A stretch of 64,000 bases of DNA, from assembly GCA_004026145.2 (NCBI GenBank), contig CP034975.1, forward strand, positions 22,200,213 through 22,264,212, in the 5' to 3' direction. Numbering within the stretch: the stretch's first letter is position 1; each line of letters begins with the position of its first letter. The notes beneath the pieces are model-generated. The model was not told the origin of the DNA and searched no databases. It saw nothing but the letters and a program-made list of their open reading frames with translations. Of the stretch, positions 12,367 through 23,481 are shown in pieces. The translations under genes were made by a program, and so were the position numbers. The stretch comes from Takifugu bimaculatus. Lineage: Eukaryota > Chordata > Actinopteri > Tetraodontiformes > Tetraodontidae.

Positions 12367-13404
12367 CCGTATTTTCACAACCGCACTGTACTTGGATTAT
12401 TATTATGTATTAAAAGGCGTAGTCTCAGTTATGGGTGCTATTTCTGTATTTAAAACATACATAAGGCGCACCGTATTATTAGGCGCATGCTAAAACATAC
12501 AGTAAAAAAATGACAACGGAAGTAAAACAGTGAGTTTTGACACATTTATTGAACAAAATATTTATTCCTCCGCCACAAAACCATCAAAGTTTTCATCTTC
12601 TGTATCTGAACTAAACAGCTGCACTATTTCAATGTCCAACATCCCGAATTCCTCTCTTCATCTGAATCGGACTCACCGACCGGTTCCAGTTCAGCGTTGA
12701 TTTTGTGAAAGCTCTTACAATCCATGAAGACGGTATCATAGCCCATGCCTCTACAATCCACCCGCATATGGTGGCATAACTTGCCCGCCGCTGCCTCATA
12801 GTCTTTGTGAAGGAGTGTTCGCCTTCCGTCATCCAGAGCTCTGTCCGTTTCCGTGGCAGCCGAGAACCACGGTGAACGACGACTTCTCGTGCCCCATTGT
12901 GCGTATCGCCACTGTGCTGGTCCCTTTTTCTCCACTTTGTGGGTCAAAGGGATGTTAAAAGTCAGAGGGATCTCATCCATGTTGGTGATGTGGCTGGGTG
13001 CGGTTATCTTGTCGCGGCAGTAGGTGCGGAAGATGGCCACCCTCTCCTGGTAATCCGCGGGCAGCCGCTGCGCAACAGTTGTCCTTGCGCATATGGAGAG
13101 ATGCCGCCTCCTCATAAAGCGAAAACACTAAGATTCCTCGATTGCCATTTTCAGCCATTCGATGGCCTGCAGTTTAAAGCCTCATTCATACGCGTCTCGC
13201 TTGACCGGCGCCATTTTAGGGGATCCTTATGCGTAGGTGTGCCACTAATCAATTGGCGGAGCGTTTACCGTCGTGCACCCACCAAAGGCGCACAACAGAT
13301 TTTCGAACTCAGTCCACACACAAGGTGCTCCATATTATAAGGCGCACCGTAGATTTTTGAGAAAATCTGTGTTTTAGGTGTGCCTTATAGTCGTGAAAAT
13401 ACGG
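12367..13404 (-). mobile_element. Tigger/pogo-like deletion element, copy B
   Basis: 1,038 bases between TA dinucleotides (12365-12366, 13405-13406). Both tips are well kept: CCGTATTTTCAC at the left and GTGAAAATACGG at the right. On the minus strand the longest frame (12624-13115) contains NMDEIPLTFNIPLT and a basic N-terminal stretch of a pogo-type transposase. The same internal deletion as copy A removes the rest of the catalytic core, so this family probably moved with enzyme supplied elsewhere. It is inverted relative to copy A. Confidence 0.83.
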
Positions 13405-13761
13405 TATATAATAATCCAAGATAAATGGATAATTACAAGACTGGTATTTGAATTGATTTGCAATTGTGGGGTTGCACATATCTGTCCTTAATGTAGAGTG
13501 CTGCCATAATTTTTTTCATTAGTGTGTAAGCACTGTAACCCTGTCAGTCTTCCCTCAGCCTGTATTATTTTATGCTCACCATCAAGCATTAAGAATGCCA
13601 TAAAGTAGAGTGTCACAGTGTACTGGGCCATGAAATTCCAGGTTATTGACAGTGCTTCTGTTAAAAGGTCACTGTTCATATGTGCACCTTGTCAACAGTA
13701 CCCTTCGTGCGACTGAAACAAAGCATAAGTACAATGTTTCATTTCTGTTTTCGTGTGTTAG

Positions 13762-13972
13762 GTTGTGCAGTTGGAGGAGCTGCTGGCCATCCGTCACTCT
13801 GTTTTTGTTATCGGGAATGCAGGCACTGGAAAGAGTGCGGTGATGAGGTCACTGCAAAGGACCTATCAAAACATGAAACGCAAACCTGTGTGGGCGGACC
13901 TTAACCCAAAAGCCGTGACCAATGACGAGCTGTTCGGCATCATCAACCCAGCAACCAGAGAGTGGAAAGATG
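13762..13972 (+). CDS. dnah9: Dynein exon 6: AAA2 Walker A
   Basis: Begins VVQLEELLAIRHSVFVIG after GTGTTAG. The AAA2 P-loop GNAGTGKS is at 13813-13836; AAA2 binds nucleotide structurally. It ends in PATREWKD plus the first base of a Gly codon, before GTGATT (70 codons plus one base). Reading on past the donor gives unrelated residues, which supports the splice. Confidence 0.95.
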
Positions 13973-14043
13973 GTGATTACAGAGTATGGCAACTGCATTG
14001 TTGGATCAGTACACAGAGTTTATTATGCAATGCCTCCTGACAG

Positions 14044-14171
14044 GCCTCTTCTCCAACATCATGCGTGAACTGGCTAATATCAGCCACAGTGGACCCAAGT
14101 GGATTGTTTTGGATGGAGACATTGATCCAATGTGGATTGAATCACTCAACACAGTGATGGATGACAACAAG
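14044..14171 (+). CDS. dnah9: Dynein exon 7: AAA2 Walker B
   Basis: Follows a 71-base mini-intron, the shortest here. Two bases complete Gly, then LFSNIMRELANISHSGPKW and the AAA2 Walker B segment VLDGDIDPMWIESLNTVMDD. Ends in DNK before GTGTGA. Confidence 0.95.
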
Positions 14172-14847
14172 GTGTGATGATAATGTGTAGCGGGGGCTCC
14201 CCATCTAAAGTCTGTTTGTGCTGATTAAAATAGCATTTAGATATAATTGAAGGTTATGGCTAATTCATTACTGACACAGAAGATCAAGATCTTTGAGGAC
14301 CTATTACGTCCTAAATCTCAATACAAATACTTTTTATTCAAATTTCCACTGGGTGTATCGGAGTTGTGTAACTTTTGTGTGTAACTCGGCACAGTCTTCC
14401 TGTATTTCTTATTACAGCATTACTGTAACATTTCATTATAGCAAACAAAAGCCTGTCACAGCAATTGCATCAGAGCATGTCGGCAATCAAAATGTGCATT
14501 CCCCCTGTTTTCAACGTATACAAACAAACTGCTTAAACCATGGGTCAACTAGTCATCACGAAAATAAAAAACAAAAATCTAACGGAAATCTCCAAATCTA
14601 CAGTTCAATAAAAAAAATATCTACATGACCCTTTCCGTGACAGGAGACACATACGTATTTGATAGAAGCTTATGTGTAAGTCAGAACTACATTTGGTTGA
14701 AATATGGGACAGTATACATTAACCACCAGATGATATAGTGAGTGAGAAGAGAAGAATAAGAGCTGAGAATAGCAGGTGGTAATCCAGGCTAACACTGTGT
14801 AAACAACACTGCATCCACTGTTTAAACACCCTGTTTCCTTCTGTCAG
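14172..14847 (+). other. Dynein intron 7
   Basis: 676 bases, GT-AG. Nothing recognisable. Confidence 0.8.
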
Positions 14848-14956
14848 GTTCTGACTCTGGCCAGTAATGAGCGGATTCCTTTGAATCCCACCATGAGGCT
14901 GGTGTTTGAGATCAGCCACCTCTGCACTGCCACCCCCGCTACTGTATCAAGAGCAG
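14848..14956 (+). CDS. dnah9: Dynein exon 8: AAA2 sensor region
   Basis: After CTGTCAG. Encodes VLTLASNERIPLNPTMRLVF and on to TATPATVSRA plus one base of Gly, before GTACCC. ASNERIPL is the conserved AAA2 sensor loop of dyneins. Confidence 0.95.
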
Positions 14957-15100
14957 GTACCCTTCTATTTGCTTTAGAAAGGGTATTACCTCATTACCTC
15001 CATTACTGCTGTAGGGGCAGGCAGGCTTTTTTTTAGTTTGTCTTTGTACACTTTTGTACAGTTGGTTCATTTATGGATATATTCCTGGTTACTTCTACAG

Positions 15101-15248
15101 GCATCCTGTATATTAATCCAGGAGACTTGGGCTGGAACCCTCCAGTGTCCAGCTGGATTGATAGGAGAGAGGTCCAATCAGAGAAAGCCAACCTGATTAT
15201 ACTGTTTGACAAGTATCTGCCAGTCTGTCTTGATACCCTCAGAACAAG
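15101..15248 (+). CDS. dnah9: Dynein exon 9: AAA2 C-terminal part
   Basis: After CTTCTACAG. Two bases complete Gly, then ILYINPGDLGWNPPVSSW and LDTLRT, ending with AG of a split Arg before GTAGTA. The intron before it is 144 bases. Confidence 0.94.
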
Positions 15249-16431
15249 GTAGTAACTCCTCAGCGGCTTCTGAATTATTAATGTCCATCAACTATGCAGA
15301 GCATTGCACTGTAGCCTATTGATGCATCTACCAATTCCCATAATGAACATTTTTTTCTTATTTTTTGTATTTCTGCTGCATTGCATTTACTTTACAACCA
15401 CAGCTTATCTGATTATTAATGTTCTTTTTTTGGGCTGGATATTTTAGAGACTAATACAGGTGTATGTCAGTGTGTATCATTGCTTGAATGCATGGGAAAA
15501 GTATGCAAGGCATATCTCAATAATCCTTATCTACACAATAAACATCACACTTTGTGTGCATCACATGTGCTGTGTGCATCATATGTGATGTGTACATCAT
15601 CTCCTAATAAGGGAGGTGATGTACACATTAGTCTGTGTAGAGTCCTCACCGACATAGTTATGTCAGCTGTATACTTATTGTCGCCATATCCTCACAGAAG
15701 GAAGAGGTAATAACAAACTGTACTTCAACCTCACATTAGACACAAAAATTATGATTTTGAAAAAGTTGCTGTCCTAATGTTGATAATATTAATATTAATT
15801 CTGAACTTTATTTATTTTGTCCCCATTAATATCCACATTCACAAATGTTCTATGGCTTTTTAGTTTTTATTAATTGTTTAGTATACATTTTTCAGTTGAA
15901 ACCAGCACTAATTTATGTGCTACTAATGTTGCTTGGTTTTTTAAATAGCAAAAAAAGCCAAACCAAAGCAACAAAACCCTACATTCTTTGATCCGAGTTG
16001 ATGACTTGTAAAACAGATTTTGGCATTCACTTAATAGGGCCCCAGTCATCTTTGTGGCCAGGCCTGATTTCACTGGTCTGCTCAATATGAGTCAGGTTTT
16101 AATAAGACAAAAATATTGTAACAATTTGAAACAAAACCAACTGACTCAGAAGAAGTGGATGCCATTACGCGTAATATATCAGGAACCCGCCCCTTCCAAT
16201 ATACCTACCACCACTGCTTCGAGAGCATACAACAAAAAAAGAGCCAGAGAAGGAATAATTGATCATGAATATTAACATACGTCATCTACTTTGTTGGGAA
16301 TTGAGTGTGCTTTGGATTGTTTGTGAGTGGCTGCCATTTCTAATACAGTGTAGTTTCATTTAATTTCTTTTATCTTGTTATTTTAATATCTTATGGATTT
16401 ATTTTTCTTGTTACATATCTTATCTGATCAG
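15249..16431 (+). other. Dynein intron 9
   Basis: 1,183 bases, GT-AG. Apart from a short hairpin at 15589-15627 I see nothing. Confidence 0.8.
15589..15627. repeat. Short hairpin in intron 9
   Basis: Arms TGTGTACATCATCTCC (15589-15604) and GGAGGTGATGTACACA (15612-15627) are complementary at 15 of 16 positions with a 7-base loop. It sits after several partly repeated GTGCATCA words. Function unknown. Confidence 0.6.
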
Positions 16432-16606
16432 GTTTAAGAAGATCATTCCCATCCCTGAGCAGAGTATGGTCCAGATGCTCTGTTATCTGTTAGAGTGTCT
16501 CCTAACTCCAGAAAACACCCCACCAGACTGTGCCAAGGAAGTTTATGAGCTCTATTTTGTCTTTGCTGCAGTCTGGGCCTTTGGGGGGGCCTTGTTCCAA
16601 GACCAG
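16432..16606 (+). CDS. dnah9: Dynein exon 10: AAA2/AAA3 connector
   Basis: After CTGATCAG. One base completes Arg, then FKKIIPIPEQSMVQMLCYLL; ends AAVWAFGGALFQDQ at phase 0 before GTACTG. A helical connector leading into AAA3. WAFGG is a conserved dynein signature. Confidence 0.94.
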
Positions 16607-17297
16607 GTACTGTATGTAGCTGTGATGGTCTGCAATACATGGATGTTTCTTGATTACTATTTTATCTTTAATAGCTATGACTGAACACACTCTGTAGCTG
16701 TGAAACATCATTTGAAATTTATTTTTAGTTGAAGAAATTGTTTCAGAAAAAAAAAAAAAAACTACAGATCTCCCTCTGAGATAATGTGGGCTAGCAGAAT
16801 AGTCTAGCAGAATATAAATCATAAGAAAGCTGTATTGAAGCAGTTGCTAAGCAATCCAGTTATCACTCTACTGTACGTGTGCCCATCTAAGTTATGGGAT
16901 AAAACAGTGCTTCCATTGTTACAAATGCACTGCACTTTATTTTCCCATCACATATGCATTTAAATGCTAAGTGGTTTTATTGACTAGAGAGTTTGTACTG
17001 AACAGACTAGACAGGTATCTAGGGATGAGGAGGAATTGGAGGACGGCGACGATTTGCCAGGCAGCAGGTAATGAGGCTCTTTCACTGTCTGAAATAGACA
17101 GATAGATATATGGACCTGCCATCTCTCATTTTGTACACTGCGGCAGCTGTGGTTCTGTCACAGTGTTGTCACATTTATCTGTCCACTGGCCATACAGGTT
17201 TATGGCCAGTGTGGTGGTGGGGAGCGGGGGGATATAGGAAGTCTTTTTAGGGCATTGACCACACACTAACTGCTTCTGTTTTTCTTTGTGAGTCTAG
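16607..17297 (+). other. Dynein intron 10
   Basis: 691 bases, GT-AG. Contains an exon-like acidic stretch at about 16991-17067 with a plausible donor, rejected because no acceptor keeps the frame. Otherwise nothing. Confidence 0.75.
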
Positions 17298-17471
17298 CTG
17301 ATTGACTGTAGAATGCAGTTCAGCAAATGGTGGGTGACCGAGTTCAAAGCCATCAAGTTCCCATCCCAGGGCACTGTGTTTGACTATTATATCGATCCTG
17401 AAAGCAAAAAGTTTGAACCCTGGTCCAAGATGGTGCCCAGATTTGAGATAGATGCAGATATACCTCTTCAG
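17298..17471 (+). CDS. dnah9: Dynein exon 11: AAA3 N-terminal part
   Basis: 58 codons, phase 0 at both ends, after GAGTCTAG. Encodes LIDCRMQFSKWWVTEFKAI, then KFPSQGTVFDYYIDPESKKF, ending DADIPLQ before GTATGA. The FPSQGTVFDY block precedes the AAA3 P-loop in this class. Confidence 0.94.
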
Positions 17472-17705
17472 GTATGACATTTTATTACAACTGTTCTAAC
17501 AAAGGGATTTTTTTAAATAAAATTAAATGTTTTTTTATGTGTAGACTATTCCATGAAAGCTTGCATCCATTTGCTAATATCACAGTATTGTTTTATTATC
17601 CAGTTTTCTGATACCCTGACATTGTTTAATGACATTTAGACAATTAAAAATACAATTGAAATCAGTTTTTAATTCTTTCATGTATGCTATATTTCCCATG
17701 TGGAG

Positions 17706-17913
17706 GTGTGTCTGGTTCACACCACAGAGACTATTAGGATTCGATATTTCATGGATCGTCTCTTGGAACGTCAACGTCCCCTCATGCTGGTGGGGAATGC
17801 TGGGACAGGGAAATCTGTCTTAGTTGGAGAAAAACTGGGGTCAATGGACACAGAGAAATATGTCCTTAAGAATGTTCCATTTAACTATTACACCACATCA
17901 GCTATGCTTCAAG
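17706..17913 (+). CDS. dnah9: Dynein exon 12: AAA3 Walker A
   Basis: Acceptor ATGTGGAG; starts VCLVHTTETIRIRYFM. The AAA3 P-loop GNAGTGKS is at 17793-17816; AAA3 is the main regulatory nucleotide site in dynein. Ends NYYTTSAMLQ plus one base of Ala, before GTATCG. Confidence 0.95.
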
Positions 17914-18477
17914 GTATCGTGTTGCTTGAATTTTCTTTTTCTTTTTTTTTTTTTTAAAGAAATATTTTCACAGCTCTTAAAATGAAACAAATAATGTTTT
18001 TTATACAATCAGCTTAACACTAAGGATAGCATTTATCTTGTGCGACTCACAATTATGGAGAATAAGATTTTGAGTTTAGTTTATTTCTATATTCTGTCAG
18101 CAGTGTCTATAAAGCATGAGAAATATTTCTTCAAAAGAAAGTGCAGAAGAAAAAATATGTAGAAAATATTGTATACATTGGCCCCAATGATGTAAAATAT
18201 TTTTGGTAATATAGTTTGAAAAAAGGCACTGAAAAGAACATGGAACTTGGGATCTCTGTACCTTAAAACCAGATCCACACAGTATTCTAATTTTAAACTT
18301 GTGTTGTTTAAACCCTGAGTTTAACACCCCTGGTATCTGTAGTTGTCAGATGTATCCACCATGTCATGAATCATATATTTCTCTTGATCTCACAGTTCTT
18401 TTTTGCCTTGTTTTTCTTAAACTTGCCATTCACCGTGTTTTGTTTCCTTTCTTTGCTCATGTTTTCCTCTCATGCAG
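17914..18477 (+). other. Dynein intron 12
   Basis: 564 bases, GT-AG, T-rich near its start. Nothing recognisable. Confidence 0.8.
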
Positions 18478-18643
18478 CCATGTTGGAAAAGCCCCTGGAG
18501 AAGAAAGCAGGCCGTAACTACGGACCTCCAGGCAGTAAAAGGCTAATCTACTTCTTAGATGACATGAATATGCCTGAGGTGGACGCATATGGCACGGTGC
18601 AGCCGCACACACTCATACGACAACACATGGACTACAGTCACTG
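18478..18643 (+). CDS. dnah9: Dynein exon 13: AAA3 Walker B
   Basis: After CTCATGCAG. Two bases complete Ala, then MLEKPLEKKAGRNYGPPGSK and the AAA3 Walker B segment IYFLDDMNMPEVDAYG. Ends with TG of a split Trp in DYSHW before GTATGG. Confidence 0.95.
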
Positions 18644-19307
18644 GTATGGCTGTCATTTGTATTCGGTATATGTATAAACACCAATTTGTTGTCAAACATG
18701 ATCACGTTTAATTAGAAGAACCAGTGAATATCATGTGAAACCTCAGTAGTTCTGCGTTATTCCTTTTTGTGTTTCAAGGGTTTGACATAGAAACCACATT
18801 ACGATTATTTCAACTACAAAATTGTTAAAAGGAAGTCAAAATATATCAGGGCTATAAGGGCTTTACCTGTAAAATGTATGTTTCTATGAAGGTTCTACAC
18901 AGAATTAATGTTTCCAATGGATGAGTCAAAAGTGATTGAGTTTCATACCTACTCCATACAAAATCATAATTGAGTTTAGGATCATATTGTTGGTCCAAAG
19001 GAACCTCAACTGCTCATTGTTGTAATTGCTTAAATGATGGACAGCCATTCAGAACAGGGTTCCACTGCATCAGCCATAGGCTGACTGACTTATATGGTCA
19101 CCCTATTACAGCTATAGTAGTAACATATCAGGTATTAAATTGAGAGAAGAGAATATGTTGCCAAAATAAAGTAGATTAAATAAGAGATCAGGTTTCCATA
19201 TCAAAAAACATGGGGAAAAAATAATGAGGGAGAATCAGTGTGGATATACTGCAGATTAATGGTTATGTCACACCCTCTCTTTTCTCTGTATATGTGTGCA
19301 CTCGCAG
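18644..19307 (+). other. Dynein intron 13
   Basis: 664 bases, GT-AG. Nothing recognisable. Confidence 0.8.
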
Positions 19308-19410
19308 GTATGATCGTAATAAGATCCTGTTAAAGGAAGTACACAATGTTCAATATGTATCCTGTATGAACCCCACAGCCGGCAGCTTTACAATCAACCC
19401 ACGACTGCAG
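19308..19410 (+). CDS. dnah9: Dynein exon 14: AAA3 sensor I
   Basis: Short exon (103 bases) after ACTCGCAG. Completes Trp, then YDRNKILLKEVHNVQYVSCM and NPTAGSFTINPRLQ, the conserved AAA3 sensor region. Phase 0 exit before GTGCAT. Confidence 0.95.
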
Positions 19411-20504
19411 GTGCATTCACATACACACGCACGTACGCACGCAGACAGTCCTAAGAATCCTTGTAGAGAATGAAACGTAGAAGCATTTTTCATGACCATG
19501 GTACAATAAAAATAAATAAATCACAAATTCCAAGTGTATCTGGAGACTCCTTTATATCTTGTAGGTTGTTATTTATTTTTAAATTATGACATTAATTAAA
19601 TACTCAGTTTATTAAACAGTGGTAATGTTTTAATTGCTTCTTCAGACAGCACCAAATATTTCTTCTTATTTGTACAGAAGCATTATATAGGTCACTGCTT
19701 TGCTAGAACTGAAGAAAAGAAGATGTATTACCTCTGCTCCCAATAATATTTTGACAAAATATTTTGACAAAATATTTTTGTCTTTTGTAATGTACATCTA
19801 ATAACCTACCCAGGAATTTAAAGCTGTTTCTTCTACAAGCCTGTTTTGCACAATGTCTGGATAGTAATATTTTTTATAATATTATTATAAAATAATTGAT
19901 TTTATTTAATTCTTAATTCAGCAGTCATAAATCCAATTTATTTGTTAAACTGAACAGATTGACTTATGGGTGTATTGTGCAAATGATTTTCCAACAAAAA
20001 TATTTATATATTTTCTTTCACTTAATGCACAGTATAAGATTAGCTTATGCCAAAGGACTACGAGAGTTAGCTATTTGACTTCCTGCTCCTGTTTCTGTTG
20101 ACAACATTCACACATACAAGTTCATGCTATCCTGCTACAGAAATTAAACACAAATGCATAAGAATAATTGTCCTGATTTTACTTTTGCATTTGACTCTAG
20201 ATCCTTAATCTCAAAGGTTTTGGTTTTTTTTCAGAATTTTGCCCAACAGTAGTAACATTTTTATTTTTTTTAACCTTAAATCATTATTAGGTCTGTTTAT
20301 TGCTTGGAAATTGAGGCTAAAATGAACTGTTATGATGGTAAAAGTAAAACAAATTGAACTGATTACGTGTTGCTTGTAACATGTTACACCCCAACAGCGA
20401 TTCCAAGTGTAACACAGTATGCTTGCCTTTTAGTTCTTTCATTACACTTATTATTAGTTATATTTAAGTTTAATAATTAAATAATATTTTTCCTCACTTT
20501 GTAG
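19411..20504 (+). other. Dynein intron 14
   Basis: 1,094 bases, strongly AT-rich. A short tandem duplication of ATTTTGACAAAAT words lies at about 19747-19780. No gene. Confidence 0.8.
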
Positions 20505-20744
20505 CGCCACTTCTCTGTCTTTGCCCTATCATTTCCTGGAGTTGAAGCCTTGACCACAATCTACACCTCGATCCTGTCCCAGCACCTGAAAGGAGAAGGC
20601 TTTATGGCTGCCCTGCACAACAGTTGTCCCAAGCTGGTTCAGCTGGCTCTAGCAGTTCACCAGCAGGTCTCTTCCACCTTCCTTCCTACTGCAATCAAAT
20701 TTCACTATATTTTCAACCTGCGAGACCTCTCCAACATATTCCAG
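20505..20744 (+). CDS. dnah9: Dynein exon 15: AAA3 C-terminal part
   Basis: 80 codons, phase 0 at both ends, after TTTGTAG. Begins RHFSVFALSFPGVEALTTIY and ends FHYIFNLRDLSNIFQ before GTGAAG. The FNLRDLSN motif is diagnostic of the AAA3 small domain in axonemal heavy chains. Confidence 0.95.
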
Positions 20745-21298
20745 GTGAAGACACACTGAAATTCAACCTCAAATCACTGTATTTACTTTTAAGCCAAACC
20801 AAAACAGTCTCTCTCAGCTCTCCATCCACTTGCAGAGATTCAAGCTTCTGTCACTAATTTCTCATCTAAATTATTATTGATTCAAAAGCTGGGTCAGAGA
20901 GCTAGAAAGAGGTGTGAAATAAGTGTAACAGAAAATAGAATTGACTTGTACTTCTGCGGGAGTTAGAGATGCTTTAATGTATTTAAATGAATATACTATC
21001 AGAGCAAGGATGCTGTCACGGATAGGCTTTGGGGCATATTTGTGTCACAATCCTACACGGTTTCATGGAGGATAGGTTCCCTCATTTACCACACTAGCTT
21101 TTATAATTAATGCTTTCAGCCACTCTACATATAACAGTGCAGAGTCTCTCCACTGTTGTATGAACTACAAAATGTATTATTCTCTATTTTGCAACAGAAC
21201 TACTTTCTTAGACCAATTAACTACGTGTAAGTTCTCCAAAAGTTTTAATTGTACAGTTATTAATTATTATTTAAATGTGATTACAAATGTGTGTAAAT

Positions 21299-21600
21299 CT
21301 TGTCTTGTCTTCTTAACCGCTTTATTTCCCGTCGGGGTCATGATGAGGGTGCACTTCGGGTGAAGGCAGGGTCCACTCCTGATTGAGTCAACAGTTCATC
21401 GCAGTTCCTTATATGAGCATTTGTGGGTTCGGTAATTTGCTCAAGGGTACCTTGGCAGTGTTGTGAAGGTGTTCTGGCACCTTCCCTTAGAACCAGAACA
21501 CCGTCCACGCTTTGTATGCACTGGGGTTTGAATGGAGAACCCTCCTCTTCTCAGCCCAGTTTGCAGTTCCCAACAAATGTACATTGGTAAATATACTGTG
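21299..21600. repeat. Fish interspersed repeat fragment
   Basis: Locally GC-rich block (AACCGCTTTATTTCCCGTCG, then CTCAAGGGTACCTTGGCAGT) that resembles a widely dispersed fish repeat. It directly precedes the decayed retroelement frame at 21706 and may belong to the same element. Confidence 0.45.
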
Positions 21601-22430
21601 ATACATATACACACACACCACTGACTTTGGTGCGGAAGATTATCGGTTCGAATCCAGGCGAGCCCTTAAGCATGGCTCCTTGCGCATATATGCCTACATC
21701 TCGGTATGAGCGGCATGATAACTGATAGAGTCATACCGGCTCGGACGTCGCCCGGGTCAACAAGATCCGCGTCAGGGGTCAGGGAACCAGGGCCACCTGA
21801 TGTCAAATTGGCTACTGGAACAAGGCATTCATGGAGCAGGGCAGAGAGCGTGGTACTGATGGAGTGTTACTACCGGAGTAACCCCAGCAAGAGAGGGTAC
21901 ATGCAGAGGATGTGGGAGACATGGGTACTTCGAAACCAATCCCAGACCAAGAAGCAGCTCTTAGCTCAGTGTTCGAATGTCCACAATAAGAAGCTGCTAT
22001 CACAGCTAGAGATTCAGCCTCACCCACGGAACAAATATGCTACGGCAAGGGGGAGCCAGGACGCCAGGTCAGTATTGGGGTAATTTCATCATCACCTATC
22101 AATATCGAGATTGAGTACAAAGCCCCAATGACAGACGGAATCGGGACAAGGGCAGCTGACCTGAGAGAGAGAATCATGAAGTCCTGGGGGAACTCAACTA
22201 CCTCCCTGCCAAGGCTAACACACAAAGTACCAGACGAATCTGATGCTGGGCTATAAGATGAAGAGCATGAATAGTCATAAGGAGCAAGTGGCCCCATGGA
22301 GGAGAAGGCTAGAGGCAAAAATCATGGCAACACGGAGAAAAGTCAGTCTCCTAAGTAGAGGCTGAGTAGAGGCGTGAATCCAAGGACAGAGCGGCCCAAG
22401 AGCTGACACATGATTGACGCCATTAAATAA
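21600..22430 (+). mobile_element. Decayed non-LTR retroelement fragment (probable)
   Basis: An open frame (21706-22083) encodes RHSWSRAESVVLMECYYRSN and KRGYMQRMWETWVLRN. I recall this pattern from N-terminal regions of LINE-encoded proteins in fish. Homologous-looking sequence continues to about 22360 but with stops and frame changes. Just upstream is GGTTCGAATCC (21645-21655), identical to a tRNA-type pol III B box. No reverse transcriptase core is present here, so the clade is not assigned. Confidence 0.45.
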
Positions 22431-23429
22431 CTAAATGGAGTTGAAAATGCAGATCTATTTAAAGTCAGTATTAGATCATTCATTTATACGCATGTAAAAA
22501 CATCTTGGTAGCAGCCATCAAGTTCAGTTTGAATTTTCAGCACACACAGACACACCTCCCATCTGTGTCAATACACAGTGGATTTAGGAACTGATTTTCA
22601 CATTCATCAGACTTGGATAGATGAAGGATTGATTAAAGTAAGCCGTATTTATCCCTGTTGATGGTTCTGTTGATTAGAATAAGTTGTGGGGCTGTGAACC
22701 CGCAACATCTCTTTTGTGCTGGATGAAGTGAGGATGTAGTAACAAGCGTTACTTGGGTTTCCTGATTGTCACAAACTACAGCATCTGTGATTTTTTTTAA
22801 AAAATTGCTTTTGCCTCACCACCATTGTTCTCATGACCCAGCAAGCATGTCACATAGGCCTCCTGTGGAAGCACATTATTTATCAGTCATTCATTAATCT
22901 CTTATCTGCTAATTATCCAGATCCAAATGACAGTAATGACCTGCAATCAAGCAAACACATCTGTTTACAACATTTTTGCTGACTAGGTGCCAAAAAATCA
23001 ATGGTTAGATCAACTGTGAAAATATTTTAACATGACAAGTAACAATTTATTCAGTTTCATCTGGTTTTCTGGGATTATATCATTGTGTGGCCGCAGGTTA
23101 AAAACTTAAAATTTGAAGTTGCTGCAAAACAAATATAAAGCTTCACACCCTCCTTACCAAATGGTGAAAATTTAGCCCAATGTTTGGCCCAAACTGAGTT
23201 CCCTTTTTGCTACACTGGTACAGTGATATCTTTCACTGATGGCAAACCAAATTTTCTATCAGGCTTGTGCTTGTTTTCTTCCCTTGTAGCACAATATATA
23301 TCCAATTCAAGAGGGCCAATCTACTGTAGATAGGGATTCATAACCTTAAGCTCGAGGGTCCTGATCTTACTCCAATTTAAACTTACAAGCGAGGATATTT
23401 AGCATATTACCAAAAGTTGACATTTTTTT

Positions 23430-23481
<52 letters not shown>

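Noticed and set aside
12897..13340. 147-codon plus-strand frame in Tigger copy B
   Set aside because: It is the antisense of the transposase fragment.
16991..17067. Exon-like acidic stretch in intron 10 with a good donor (CAG/GTAATG)
   Set aside because: None of the AG acceptors just upstream gives a length that keeps the frame into exon 11 without a stop, and the family has no insertion between FQDQ and the next residues.
21645..21655. Possible tRNA gene at GGTTCGAATCC
   Set aside because: Only the B box fits; I could not fold a full cloverleaf with acceptor and anticodon stems.
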